From Deltaproteobacteria bacterium (GTDB lineage Bacteria > Desulfobacterota > B13-G15 > RBG-16-54-18), in the NCBI GenBank assembly GCA_019308925.1, contig JAFDHG010000001.1, positions 1-60,344 on the forward strand: a stretch of 60,344 bases of DNA, in the 5' to 3' direction. Shown one piece after another: positions 41,389 to 50,214 of this stretch (position 1 is its first letter; each line of letters begins with the position of its first letter). A program made the translations under genes and the position numbers. A model generated the notes under the pieces. The model saw only the letters and a list, made by a program, of their open reading frames with translations, was not told the origin of the DNA and did not search any database.

Positions 41389-42456
41389 TTAGGCTTCAGT
41401 TTTATCGGTGGCAGAGGTGTAGATATCTATTATGGCCAGACAGATGGTGATGACCAGGGGCCCCGCAACAAACCCCAAGAAGCCGAAGACCTTCAGCCCA
41501 CCTAAGATGCCGAAAAAGAGCAAAAGGGTGTGGACTTGGGTCCTTCCGCTGATGAGGAGGGGGCGGAGGAAGTTGTCCGATAGGCTCACCAGAATCGCAC
41601 CCCAACCGAAGAGGATCAATGCCTTGATGTAGGACCCCTGGACGAAGAGGATCACGGCGGCAGGGACCCAGACCAAGAAGGAACCCACAACGGGGAGAAA
41701 GGAGAGGAAGGTCATCACCGCCCCCCAAAAGAGAGGGGCAGGGAGTCCTAAGATCCAAAAACCCAACCCCCCTAACCCCCCCTGAACCAGGGCCACCACA
41801 ATCCCTCCATAAATAGTAGCCTGGATCATCTCGACCATCCTCCTCAGGATATTCTCCTTCTCTTTGGAGGAAAAGGGAATAAGGGCCTTTATCTTTTCCA
41901 TAACCTTCTCACCATCCCTGAAGAGAAAGAAGAGCGCTAGGGACATCAGGAAGAATTGAAAGATAACGGTGGAGAGCCTCTTGATGAACTTGGAGGTCTG
42001 GCCGGCTGCATAAAGGCTCAGCTTTTTCAGATTATCCAGCAGGAGCGTATTGAGGTTTACTTGGGAGAGATCAAAATTGCGATCCAGCACCTCCCAAATC
42101 CTTTGAAAGAGGCTCAATTTCTTCAAACCCTCTAGAAACGCTATATGCCTTCCTTCTTTGACGAGCTGTTCACAGTAATTGTATACGTCTATCAGTTCAT
42201 TGGCGATGAGGTTAAGCAGGAAACCCGAGGGGATAATGATGACGACGATGACTACGATGGTCATCGCTATGGCGGCCAATCCCCGCCGATGGTGGAAGGC
42301 GTTGTTAACCACCTTAAAGAGGGGGTAAAAGATGATAGTGAGGATAACGGCCCAAGCTAGGGTTGAGAGATAAGGGGACAGTATGCGGTAAAAGAGATAA
42401 AAGGCAAGGATGACAAGTGCTAGGAATAACAGGTTAAACAAGGATTCTTTCTTCAT
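41389..42456 (-). CDS. AI-2E family (PerM/TqsA) transporter-like membrane protein
   Basis: This 355-residue protein has about eight hydrophobic segments. The family pattern is visible: LSTLAWAVILTIIFYPLFKV near the N-terminus, then GGIVVALVQGGLGGLGFWIL, FLSFLPVVGSFLVWVPAAVI and DNFLRPLLISGR. Members export autoinducer-2 or act as Na+/H+ antiporters; the actual substrate is unknown here. The ATG at 42456 follows AAGGGG and gives the usual N-terminus; a start at 42633 would add 59 unlikely residues over the upstream gene. Confidence 0.9.
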   Translation of the reverse strand: MKKESLFNLLFLALVILAFYLFYRILSPYLSTLAWAVILTIIFYPLFKVVNNAFHHRRGLAAIAMTIVVIVVIIIPSGFLLNLIANELIDVYNYCEQLVKEGRHIAFLEGLKKLSLFQRIWEVLDRNFDLSQVNLNTLLLDNLKKLSLYAAGQTSKFIKRLSTVIFQFFLMSLALFFLFRDGEKVMEKIKALIPFSSKEKENILRRMVEMIQATIYGGIVVALVQGGLGGLGFWILGLPAPLFWGAVMTFLSFLPVVGSFLVWVPAAVILFVQGSYIKALILFGWGAILVSLSDNFLRPLLISGRTQVHTLLLFFGILGGLKVFGFLGFVAGPLVITICLAIIDIYTSATDKTEA

Positions 42457-42464
42457 GATACCCC

Positions 42465-43526
42465 TTATCCAAGGGACCCTATACGTATCCCCCTCACCTG
42501 GTGACGAATGCGCTGGCTCTTTTCCGTCCAGAGGGTCTGATTCTCGGGGGTAATCTCCCCTACTTCGGCACCCAATAAGTGGATCAACATTCTTTCCTCT
42601 ACCCCAGCAGAGCGCAATGTTTCCTCGCCCCACCGGGCTAGTATGGACAGTACCGAACCCGTTCCCCTTTCAGCGAAAAGTTGTGCCAAGATGGAGATAA
42701 TCCCCGTATCCTGCCCCAGGCAGGCCACCTGTGCCCCCTGGATGGCATAGGAGTTTCCATTAAAGGAAACGGCCAATCCCCCCTTTTCCCTTACCAACTT
42801 TAGGGCTTGGAGGTCGGTGATGCTATCCCCCACATACAAAACCTCAGATAGGTCACTCCCGGTCCTGTGCAAAACATCCTTCAAGGCAGCGGCCTTGCCC
42901 TCTCCACCTATCGGGTCCACCTCCTCCAAGACCCTCCCAATCCTCATACCGGCCATCTCATTCCAGAAGATCTGGTTGAGCCGCTGAACGGCATCCCTCC
43001 CCTGTGGAGGAAGCTCAGCAGGTCCCTTAGCCCCCTCCCACCATTCGATCATCGGCATTTGGACAATCTCCTCTGCCACATTTCGCAGATAACCCTCCTC
43101 CTCTGGAGGTAGAGGGTAGCGGTCGAGCTCTAGTTTGGTACAATATGCCTCCTGGAGAGGGAAATCGATGACCTCACAGAGGGCCCTGATATAAGGCGCG
43201 TAGCTGGTGCTGATGATAAAAACAGGCATCCTCCCCTTGATAAATTTTAGGGTTTCCTCAGCACCGGGCATCAGGAGGATGTGATCCCGGGAATATTCCT
43301 CTATCTTTTTGTCCGTTGCGCCGAAGGCCTTGAGAAAGGGGAGGATGAGACGCAGGGTGTCGCCGGCCTTGTATCCAGGCCTCTTCTCCACATAGGCCAA
43401 ATAGTCGTCGTACTTGCTCAACAATGAGAAGAATTCCTCTCCCTGGGGGATAAAATGGGCGGCGAGTTCCATGGCATTGTCATTCTTGGAGATCGGGCCT
43501 TCGCAGTCTGTGACAAAGATCCTCAT
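42465..43526 (-). CDS. HAD-like phosphatase, EhaR-like
   Basis: This 353-residue protein has HAD motif I in the altered form VTDCEGPISKND (nucleophile Asp present, second Asp replaced by Glu). It also has motif II IISTSYAPYIRAL and motif IV VLYVGDSITDLQAL. The long insert between motifs II and IV and the DxEGP start resemble proteins named EhaR in methanogens, which occur outside hydrogenase operons too. The substrate is not known. It lies between the formyltransferase and the AI-2E gene in one operon. Confidence 0.75.
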   Translation of the reverse strand: MRIFVTDCEGPISKNDNAMELAAHFIPQGEEFFSLLSKYDDYLAYVEKRPGYKAGDTLRLILPFLKAFGATDKKIEEYSRDHILLMPGAEETLKFIKGRMPVFIISTSYAPYIRALCEVIDFPLQEAYCTKLELDRYPLPPEEEGYLRNVAEEIVQMPMIEWWEGAKGPAELPPQGRDAVQRLNQIFWNEMAGMRIGRVLEEVDPIGGEGKAAALKDVLHRTGSDLSEVLYVGDSITDLQALKLVREKGGLAVSFNGNSYAIQGAQVACLGQDTGIISILAQLFAERGTGSVLSILARWGEETLRSAGVEERMLIHLLGAEVGEITPENQTLWTEKSQRIRHQVRGIRIGSLG

Positions 43527-43527
43527 C

Positions 43528-44295
43528 TCAAACCCTCAGGTACTCCTCCACCTCATGCGTCAGGGAGAGGCCATTCACCTTCTCCCCCCTGTTGTCCAGG
43601 ATCTTCCCCTCTTTTATCCTTATTTTTCCTTCGGCCAAGGCCTTCAGGGTGAGGACGATCAGCGGGATCTCCCGGCGCACTCCCTCCTGACGGATCCGCC
43701 AGAAGAGGTCCCCCCTTTCCGAAGGACCTCCCCCCCAGAGGGGGGCAAATGCACCCCCCTGGATGGGAAAGGTGCAATAAGTGACTACAGGTCCCCTGTC
43801 CAGTTCTTCGGTGACCAGATGCATCATCACCCCTGTAGACTGCGCCCCCTGCCGAATCAACTCCTCGATCACCTCCTCCCATGTTCCTGTGGGTCCGCCG
43901 GGCAGGGCGGGGTGGAGGTTAATCATGGAATGGCTGCGGCACATCTGAGGGCTCACGATCAGCATGTAGCCGGCCAGGACGATAAGGTCATGGGGATAGG
44001 GGGCTATCCTCTCCATCACTTCCTGATGGTATTCGGTACGCCATCCTTCCAAATTCCTCTGGCGAAGATCGGGCCGAAAGCGGTGTGATGAAAAGGTGAC
44101 CGCCTTCAAACCCAGTTCCTCGGTGAGATCTAAAAAGAGATCGCTCTGTTCTCCCTCCCCCCTTTCACGGTCGCAGAAGACATAGGATATCTCCCCCGGG
44201 ATGAGGCCTTCGCCGATCTTCTCCCAGACCACCTGTAGTAGTTGCCTCGCTGGCTCATCCCTTCCCGTGGAGAACCAAGCGAAACGAAATGGCAT
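43528..44295 (-). CDS. Formyltransferase-family protein (PurN-like)
   Basis: This 255-residue protein has the formyltransferase fold: LIVLAGYMLIVSPQM, then the catalytic-site INLHPALPGGPTGTWEEVIE and a TGVMMHLVTEELDRGPVV strand. HPALPG supplies the catalytic His and the TEELDRGP loop the catalytic Asp. It is not a standard PurN (N-terminus differs: AWFSTGRDEPARQLL) and may act on another amine. The ATG at 44295 follows GAGGTGATAAAG. It lies five bases after the sugar kinase gene. Confidence 0.82.
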   Translation of the reverse strand: MPFRFAWFSTGRDEPARQLLQVVWEKIGEGLIPGEISYVFCDRERGEGEQSDLFLDLTEELGLKAVTFSSHRFRPDLRQRNLEGWRTEYHQEVMERIAPYPHDLIVLAGYMLIVSPQMCRSHSMINLHPALPGGPTGTWEEVIEELIRQGAQSTGVMMHLVTEELDRGPVVTYCTFPIQGGAFAPLWGGGPSERGDLFWRIRQEGVRREIPLIVLTLKALAEGKIRIKEGKILDNRGEKVNGLSLTHEVEEYLRV

Positions 44296-44300
44296 CTTTA

Positions 44301-45272
44301 TCACCTCTGGATGGCCTTCAGATCCCCTGCATCCGGATACCGCTTCCTCCCATAATCGCCGAGGCTCTTGGCCGCCACCTGATGGGCAAAGGCCAAACAA
44401 TCATTCAGCGGTCTCCCCAGAAGCAGACCGGCCAGGAAACCGGCATTGTAGACATCCCCTGCCCCGGTGTTATCGACCACCTCTGCCTCCCCCTGGGGAT
44501 GGAATTCCATCCCCCTTTCTTTGGAGGACAGGTATGCCCCCTCCTCTCCCATCTTACAGACCACCACCTCAGGCCCCAGGGAGAGGATCTCTTTGCATCC
44601 AGCCCTATAATCATCCTTGCCGGTGAGGGTGAGGATCTCATGGGCAGTCGCGAAGAGGATGGATGACCTCTGAATGAGGGGTAGGACCTCCTTCAGGCCC
44701 CTTCGGGCATAAAACTCCCCTGGATCCATACTCACCCTTACACCAGTTGGGAGGGACTTCATGAGCTGTTTGCTGGCCTCCAGGGGACCCTCTCCCACAA
44801 AGGAGCTCAGATGAAGATAACGGGTGGAAGATAAGTAGGGGAGATCCATATCCTCATAACGTAACGAGTCGTTGACATGGGGTTGTACCAACAGGGCCCG
44901 ATCCCTCTGGCGATCCAATACCGCCAGGCAGATGCCGCTTTTACCTCCCCTTTTCACCTGCGACAGGTCCGCCCTCTCCATCTCTTGGAGGATGAACGCC
45001 CCCTCTTCATCGGCGCCCACCCTACCCACAAACCCTGTCTTAAATCCCATCCTGGCTAGGGCCACAACAGTATTGGCCGCTGACCCCCCTGCGCTCCTAA
45101 ATCTCAAGGTCCCCACCTGCGACACCCTCCCCAAGAACTTTGTGAACTCCATTGGGGGCAAAGAGGTCTCCCCCCCTGCACAGAAGGGACCCCCCTCTTG
45201 CAGGACCTTTAGGTCCTCGACCTCGTACAGGAGGTCCAGGTTCAGGGCACCAATCCCTACCACATCCTTCAT
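44301..45272 (-). CDS. PfkB-family carbohydrate kinase
   Basis: This 323-residue ribokinase-type sugar or nucleoside kinase has the N-terminal GIGALNLDLLYEV, signature 1 GGSAANTVVALARMGFKTGF and signature 2 DNTGAGDVYNAGFLAGLLLG with the catalytic Asp. The substrate is unknown. The ATG at 45272 is preferred because the shared promoter/operator lies just upstream (45274-45311). An upstream ATG (45311) would place 13 codons across that operator. First gene of a kinase-formyltransferase-HAD-AI-2E operon. Confidence 0.9.
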   Translation of the reverse strand: MKDVVGIGALNLDLLYEVEDLKVLQEGGPFCAGGETSLPPMEFTKFLGRVSQVGTLRFRSAGGSAANTVVALARMGFKTGFVGRVGADEEGAFILQEMERADLSQVKRGGKSGICLAVLDRQRDRALLVQPHVNDSLRYEDMDLPYLSSTRYLHLSSFVGEGPLEASKQLMKSLPTGVRVSMDPGEFYARRGLKEVLPLIQRSSILFATAHEILTLTGKDDYRAGCKEILSLGPEVVVCKMGEEGAYLSSKERGMEFHPQGEAEVVDNTGAGDVYNAGFLAGLLLGRPLNDCLAFAHQVAAKSLGDYGRKRYPDAGDLKAIQR

Positions 45273-45273
45273 C

Positions 45274-45311
45274 TTCACCGTGAAAGTACCACGGTATGAA
45301 GTTAAGCTCAA
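45274..45311 (-). promoter_or_regulatory. Promoter with dyad operator, upstream of the PfkB operon
   Basis: On the minus strand: -35 TTGAGC (45306-45311), 17-base spacer, -10 TACTTT (45283-45288). The dyad CCGTG-N7-CACGG (45278-45294), extended by TTCA/TGAA, lies over the -10. The predicted transcription start is within a few bases of the kinase ATG, suggesting a nearly leaderless mRNA. The same architecture occurs at 47006-47039. Confidence 0.5.
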
Positions 45312-45377
45312 GGGTATTCTTGCCTTAAATGATATTTTGGCCTTACTTCAGGGGGCAAGGCCCCCTGAAACCCCCTA

Positions 45378-45512
45378 ATAAGGCAGGATTCTAGGAACCT
45401 AGGGGTCTTGGGTTCTAGTGAATGACAATCCCTTGACCCCTTGAACCCTCGAATCCTTGAAACCTGTATTTTACAGGGGTAGGGATAAATACAAACCATC
45501 ATGGGGGCTTGG
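45378..45512. repeat. Dispersed intergenic repeat, copy 4
   Basis: Left phrases GGATTCTAGGAACCTAGGGG and TTGGGTTCTAG are mirrored by CCTTGAACCCTCGAATCCTT on the right. The end carries CTGTATTTTACAGGGG and the decayed hairpin AAACCATCATGGGGGCTT (45493-45510). It aligns with copies 2 and 3. The remaining gap up to 45636 holds nothing else I can support. Confidence 0.55.
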
Positions 45513-45636
45513 GATACAACAAATTGGAATAAATGACAAGAATTATTTTGCGGCCAAAGCCAAAAAAGGGACGAGGCACTCCGGAGGCGGTCTTGATATG
45601 CAACGATATTTGCTCTATCTCCCTTGACTGGCGGTC

Positions 45637-46941
45637 CTATTCAATAACTACTGTCCTGGCTGCCTCCTTTCCCCGGTCCACGTCTACTGTTATCAAGATC
45701 ATTAAGCCTACGAGGAAGAACACAATCAGGCCCAATATGGAATTCCGAATAGACCCCGTGATATTGGCCACCAATCCGAAGATGAGAGGGCCGAAGATGG
45801 AGGTAAACTTATTGGCTATAGCAAAGAAGCCAAAAAACTCAGCCGAATGACGGACGGGAAAGAGGCTGCTATAGAGGGAGCGGCTGATGGCCTGACTTCC
45901 TCCCTGAACCAACCCCACTAGAAACCCCAGTATCCAGAACTCCAAGGGTTTGGTCATGAAATACCCATAGATGACTACCACGCAGTAGACGATCAGACAG
46001 ATGTAAATAGTCCTCTTCTCCCCGACCCACTGGGCAAATTTCCCCATGAAAAGGGAGGAGGGGACCCCGATTATCTGAACCATCAGCAGACATCCGATCA
46101 AAGTCAAGGTGTCAAAGCCCAATTCCTCCCTGCCGAAGATGGCAGCCATGACAATCACCGTCTGAATGCCGTCGTTGTAGATGAGGAAACTGATGAGGAA
46201 TTTCAAGAGTTCTCTAAAATTCTTTATCTTCCGAAAGGTACCTGTCAGGGTCTTGAACCCTCGGCGGACATACCTAACATTCTCAACTACCCTGTTCTTC
46301 TTGTCCTTCACATAAAGGAAGGTGGGGATGGCAAAGATCCCCCACCAGATACCCACGGCGAGGAAGCTGAGCCGGGAACCCCAGGCCATATCAGGGATAC
46401 CGAACCAATCGTGCTTTTGGATCATCAGGAGGTTCAGGGCCAGGAGGAGTCCTCCCCCCAAATACCCATAGGCAAACCCCTTCCCAGAGACATATTCCCG
46501 CTCCCCTTCAGCGGCAATCTCCGGTAAAAAACTATTGTAGAAGACATTCCCACCGGCAAAGCCGATATTGGCCATAATGAAGAAGATGGAGGCCCGTAGG
46601 TAATTCCCGTAACCCACCGTGACCAGAAGTGCAGTGAATAGGGCCCCCAGATAACAGTAGAAGATGAGAAATTTCCTCTTGGTCTGGGAGTAGTCGGCGA
46701 TGGCCCCCAGGATCGGAGAGCTCACCGCCACGAGGGCCGTGGCAATGGTAACACTATAGCTCCACAAGGGGGTGGCGAAGGTATGGAACTTGAACCCTAG
46801 GATGTTGATATCCACTCCCCCCTCAGGGACAATAGAGACAAAGTAGATGGGAAGTACCGCTGCCAGGATGGTCGTGGCAAAGGCAGAGTTTGCCCAGTCA
46901 TATATACACCAGCCGAATATGGTCTTCTCTTTAGGTTCCAT
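45637..46941 (-). CDS. UMF1-family MFS transporter
   Basis: This 434-residue membrane protein has about 12 hydrophobic segments. The N-terminal GWCIYDWANSAFATTILAAV is the hallmark of the UMF1/Atg22-like MFS family. The loop motif GAIADYSQTKRKFL between helices 2 and 3 and GLVQGGSQAISRSLYSSLFP in the second half also match. Atg22-like proteins export amino acids from vacuoles; bacterial substrates are unknown. It lies downstream of a promoter shared with the PfkB operon. Confidence 0.9.
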   Translation of the reverse strand: MEPKEKTIFGWCIYDWANSAFATTILAAVLPIYFVSIVPEGGVDINILGFKFHTFATPLWSYSVTIATALVAVSSPILGAIADYSQTKRKFLIFYCYLGALFTALLVTVGYGNYLRASIFFIMANIGFAGGNVFYNSFLPEIAAEGEREYVSGKGFAYGYLGGGLLLALNLLMIQKHDWFGIPDMAWGSRLSFLAVGIWWGIFAIPTFLYVKDKKNRVVENVRYVRRGFKTLTGTFRKIKNFRELLKFLISFLIYNDGIQTVIVMAAIFGREELGFDTLTLIGCLLMVQIIGVPSSLFMGKFAQWVGEKRTIYICLIVYCVVVIYGYFMTKPLEFWILGFLVGLVQGGSQAISRSLYSSLFPVRHSAEFFGFFAIANKFTSIFGPLIFGLVANITGSIRNSILGLIVFFLVGLMILITVDVDRGKEAARTVVIE

Positions 46942-47005
46942 AGCTTGCCTACCAAAAGGCCAACTGGGACATATTTTTTAACCTTCTCCTTTTGCACAAC
47001 TTTTA

Positions 47006-47039
47006 CCGTGAAAATATCACGGCAAGAGGAGACGTTCAA
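47006..47039 (-). promoter_or_regulatory. Promoter with dyad operator, upstream of the UMF1 gene
   Basis: On the minus strand: -35 TTGAAC (47034-47039), 17-base spacer, -10 TATTTT (47011-47016). A perfect dyad CCGTGA-N5-TCACGG (47006-47022) covers the -10. The transcript would have a ~60-base leader before the ATG at 46941. The layout is the same as at 45274-45311. Confidence 0.5.
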
Positions 47040-47173
47040 GGATGTTTCAGCTCCCACGCTGTCTTCGGCCTCACTTCAGGGTACAGGGCCCCCAGAGGGA
47101 CAGATCGAATATCTGTCGGGGGTGGTTGATATAACTGACTAAATATGTTAAAGAAGTAAATAGGAGACAGGAG

Positions 47174-47548
47174 ATGCTAGAGCTTAATTTCGGGAAGTTG
47201 GGTGGTTTGGTCCCGGTGGTAGTACAGGACTACACCTCAGGGGAGGTCTTGATGGTGGCCTTCATGAACAGCCAGGCCTGGGACCAGACCCTGAGGACCC
47301 GCCAGGCCACCTATTGGAGTAGGTCGAGGAACCAACTATGGGTCAAGGGGGAAACCTCGGGGAACTTTCAGGAGGTGAAGGAGATCTATGTGGACTGTGA
47401 TGAGGATACCGTCCTTCTAAAGGTAATCCAGAGGGGAGGAGCCGCCTGCCATACGGGCCACCGGAGCTGTTTCTATCGGAAGCTGGAGGGAGGCAAGCTG
47501 AAAGAGGTGGGTGAGAAGGTGTTCGATCCGGAGGAGGTATACCGGTGA
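47174..47548 (+). CDS. hisI: Phosphoribosyl-AMP cyclohydrolase
   Basis: This is the third enzyme of histidine synthesis, opening the adenine ring of PR-AMP. At 124 residues it is the usual stand-alone HisI length, not fused to HisE. The conserved segments are [39 protein letters not shown], the metal-binding [12 protein letters not shown] and [16 protein letters not shown] with its Cys pair. GGAGACAGGAG precedes the ATG. It overlaps hisG by four bases. Confidence 0.96.
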   Translation: MLELNFGKLGGLVPVVVQDYTSGEVLMVAFMNSQAWDQTLRTRQATYWSRSRNQLWVKGETSGNFQEVKEIYVDCDEDTVLLKVIQRGGAACHTGHRSCFYRKLEGGKLKEVGEKVFDPEEVYR

Positions 47549-48417
47549 AGCTATTGAAGCTAGGGATACCCACGGGGAGTCTGGAGAAGGCTACTATCGA
47601 GCTCTTTCGCCGTTCAGGTTGGAAGATCACACTGAGTTCCAGGAGTTACTTTCCCACTATTGACGACCCTGAGATTCGGTGCACCTTGGTGCGGGCCCAG
47701 GAGATGTCCCGTTTTGTGGAGATTGGAACCCTGGATGTGGGCCTCACCGGCAAGGATTGGATCTTGGAGAACGAATCAGATGTGGTGGTGGTGCAGGATC
47801 TGGTCTATTCCAAGGCCACCCAGCGGCCCGCGCGATGGGTGTTGGTGGTAGCGGAGACCTCCCCTGTCAAGCGGATTGAGGACCTCAAAGGGAAAAAGGT
47901 TTTCACCGAGGTGGTGAACTTTACCCGAAGGTACTTCGCCGAAAAGGGTATCAAGGCAGATGTGGAGTTCTCCTGGGGGGCAACAGAGGCCAAGGTGGTG
48001 GAAGGGCTGGCCGACGCCATCGTGGAGGTGACGGAGACCGGAAGCACCATCAGGGCCAATGGCCTCAGGATTGTAGAGGAATTAATGACTACTTATCCCC
48101 AACTCATCGCCAATAGAGAGGCCTGGGGGGACCCCTGGAAAAGGGAGAAGATAGAACAGATTGCCAGGCTTCTGAAGGGGGCTTTGGACGCCGAGGGGAT
48201 GGTTGGCCTGAAGATGAACGTCCCCAAGGAGAAACTTGGAGAAGTAATGGCGGTCCTGCCCAGTATCACCGCCCCCACTGTGGCAAATCTATATCATCAG
48301 GATTGGGTCTCGGTGGAGACGGTTATGTCTGAAAAAGAGGCTCGGGATCTCATTCCACAACTGCTCAAAAAGGGGGCGGTGGGGATTATAGAGTACCCCC
48401 TGAATAAGGTCATCTAG
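47545..48417 (+). CDS. hisG: ATP phosphoribosyltransferase (long form)
   Basis: This enzyme carries out the committed, histidine-inhibited first step of histidine synthesis. At 290 residues it is the long HisG form with a C-terminal regulatory domain ([40 protein letters not shown]), so no HisZ is needed. The catalytic part has [33 protein letters not shown] and the PRPP-binding [18 protein letters not shown] start overlaps the hisI stop. It is convergent with the htrA gene, overlapping it by four bases. No other his genes are adjacent. Confidence 0.95.
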   Translation: MKLLKLGIPTGSLEKATIELFRRSGWKITLSSRSYFPTIDDPEIRCTLVRAQEMSRFVEIGTLDVGLTGKDWILENESDVVVVQDLVYSKATQRPARWVLVVAETSPVKRIEDLKGKKVFTEVVNFTRRYFAEKGIKADVEFSWGATEAKVVEGLADAIVEVTETGSTIRANGLRIVEELMTTYPQLIANREAWGDPWKREKIEQIARLLKGALDAEGMVGLKMNVPKEKLGEVMAVLPSITAPTVANLYHQDWVSVETVMSEKEARDLIPQLLKKGAVGIIEYPLNKVI

Positions 48418-49823
48418 CCCTTTTTCTTCAAGACCACAAAGAAGGTATGATAGTTATGCGCCTTCATCCTCACGGTGAGCAAGAGGGTCCTCTTCTTTTT
48501 GTAACGCCCTATATACTTTCGGTACTCACCCAGATCCCTGATCCTGTGGTGTTCCACCTCGATGATCACATCCCCACCTCTTAACCCGGCCTCCTGGGTA
48601 GGTGAACCTGGCTCCACCTCAGTGATCACCACCCCTTCATCGTCGGGAAGCCCCAAATGGGCGGCCAGTTCAGGGGTGACATCTTGGACCTTCAGACCCC
48701 ACCGATCTATCTCCTCAGGCTTGGTGGCGGCGACCTGCTTTTCTTTTAGCTCACCGATGGTGAGCGACAAGGTCTTGTGCTTTCCTTTTCGCAAGACAAC
48801 GATCTTTACCTTCTTGCCTATAGGGGTCCTGCCCACCATCTTGGTGAACTGATATCTATCTTTCACCTCTTTTCCGTCATACTCCAGGACGACATCAGCC
48901 TTCTTGAGCCCCCCCTTCTCGGCAGGGGTGTCCGGGATCACCTCGGAGATCAACGCCCCTCTGGGTTCCTTTAAACCGAAGGAGTGCGCCAGTTCAGGGG
49001 TCAGGTCCTGTATATAGACCCCGAGATAACCATAGACCACCCGTCCCTTTTTGAGCTGGGGCAGCAGCCTCGTGGCCATATTGATGGGTATGGCAAACCC
49101 TATCCCTTGCCCCCCAGCTACAATGGCGGTATTTATCCCCACCACCTCCCCCTTGAGATTAAAGAGAGGCCCGCCACTGTTGCCAGGGTTGATGGAGGCG
49201 TCGGTCTGGAGAAAGTCGTCATAAGGGCCGGCCCCGATCACCCTCCCCTTGGCGCTGATGATCCCGGCAGTGACGGTCTGCTCCAGACCGAAGGGGTTCC
49301 CGATGGCGATGACCCACTCCCCCACCTCCAGCCTGTCCGAATCACCCAAGCGGGCCACAGGGAGGTCTCCATCGGCCTCGATCTTGATCAGGGCCAGGTC
49401 CGTCTTGGGGTCTTTCCCTATTACCTGGGCGTCATATATCTTTTTGTCCGAGAGTTTGACCTTAATCTCCTCCGCCTTCTCTACCACGTGATGGTTGGTG
49501 AGGATATATCCCTCCTTATCGATGATGAAGCCCGAGCCCAGGCTCTTCTGTCTGAACTCCCTCGGATATCTATCTCCGAAGAACCTCTTAAAGAACTCAT
49601 CCCCGAAGAAATCGTGGAAGTCCCTAAAACCTCTAAAGAAATCATCTAAAGGACTTTTCACCAACTTGGTGGTGCTGATGTTGACCACGGTGGGCTTCAG
49701 CTCCTTGGCCAAGTTGGCCAAAGAGGGCAGTTGGGTGATTTCCTTACCAGGGGAAAGAGAGGGGAAGATGATTAGAGAAACAATCAAAGATACAATGAGC
49801 GTTATCCTGGGAGAATACCTCAT
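48414..49823 (-). CDS. degP: Periplasmic serine protease, DegP/HtrA (Do) family
   Basis: This 469-residue protein has a signal peptide ([20 protein letters not shown]), a trypsin-like domain with the triad His in [13 protein letters not shown], Asp in [11 protein letters not shown] and Ser in [12 protein letters not shown], and two PDZ domains (~285-370 and ~385-469). It degrades or refolds damaged envelope proteins. The gene follows a small conserved gene behind a promoter with response-regulator-type repeats, next to a two-component system. Confidence 0.94.
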   Translation of the reverse strand: MRYSPRITLIVSLIVSLIIFPSLSPGKEITQLPSLANLAKELKPTVVNISTTKLVKSPLDDFFRGFRDFHDFFGDEFFKRFFGDRYPREFRQKSLGSGFIIDKEGYILTNHHVVEKAEEIKVKLSDKKIYDAQVIGKDPKTDLALIKIEADGDLPVARLGDSDRLEVGEWVIAIGNPFGLEQTVTAGIISAKGRVIGAGPYDDFLQTDASINPGNSGGPLFNLKGEVVGINTAIVAGGQGIGFAIPINMATRLLPQLKKGRVVYGYLGVYIQDLTPELAHSFGLKEPRGALISEVIPDTPAEKGGLKKADVVLEYDGKEVKDRYQFTKMVGRTPIGKKVKIVVLRKGKHKTLSLTIGELKEKQVAATKPEEIDRWGLKVQDVTPELAAHLGLPDDEGVVITEVEPGSPTQEAGLRGGDVIIEVEHHRIRDLGEYRKYIGRYKKKRTLLLTVRMKAHNYHTFFVVLKKKG

Positions 49824-49889
49824 AACCTTGCTCCTTTTATATTAATTTTATTTGATAGATTAATGAAGGAAGTAAGGGGTGAAAAGAGG

Positions 49890-50126
49890 TTAATGACGGT
49901 TTAGGTAGGGGTCCCTTTCCTCTCTCCTCTTGCCTTTGATATATTCCTTCCAGGAGACCTCCTTGATAAGCTTGATACCTCCGGCGAACTCCCTCTTCTT
50001 CAAGCGAGGGATACGGAGTACATTGGCAAGGACGCTGAAGATGTCATCCCCCTCAAAATACCTCACCATCTCGTAACTCTTTCCTGCCCCAACATGACCT
50101 CCTTCCATCACAAACTTGAAAAACAT
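49890..50126 (-). CDS. Small conserved protein of unknown function (78 aa)
   Basis: This is a soluble, basic protein with no recognised domain. It begins MFFKFVMEGGHVGAGKSYEM and has a central GDDIFSVLANVLRIPRLKKR and a basic tail. GHVGAGKS superficially recalls a P-loop but lacks the rest of an NTPase. GAGGAAGAAG precedes the ATG. It is 66 bases upstream of htrA and directly downstream of the TTTAATC-repeat promoter, so it is probably part of the same stress response. Confidence 0.65.
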   Translation of the reverse strand: MFFKFVMEGGHVGAGKSYEMVRYFEGDDIFSVLANVLRIPRLKKREFAGGIKLIKEVSWKEYIKGKRREERDPYLNRH

Positions 50127-50155
50127 CTTCTTCCTCGGTCTATCTTTTTGCCTCT

Positions 50156-50214
50156 ATTGTAACCAAGGAAGATTAAAAATCGATTAAAGAAAGATTAAAT
50201 CTTTTTAATCTTTC
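50156..50214 (-). promoter_or_regulatory. Response-regulator-type promoter for the small gene and degP
   Basis: On the minus strand three copies of TTTAATC occupy 50193-50199, 50182-50188 and 50171-50177, exactly 11 bases apart (seven-base repeats with four-base spacers, the PhoB/OmpR-type arrangement). Nine bases after the last copy comes the -10 TACAAT (50156-50161). No normal -35 exists, so activation is expected. An inverted copy at 50204-50210, in the same 11-base phase, makes an 11-bp hairpin (GAAAGATTAAA/TTTAATCTTTC, 50189-50214) at the end of the kinase gene. Confidence 0.6.
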
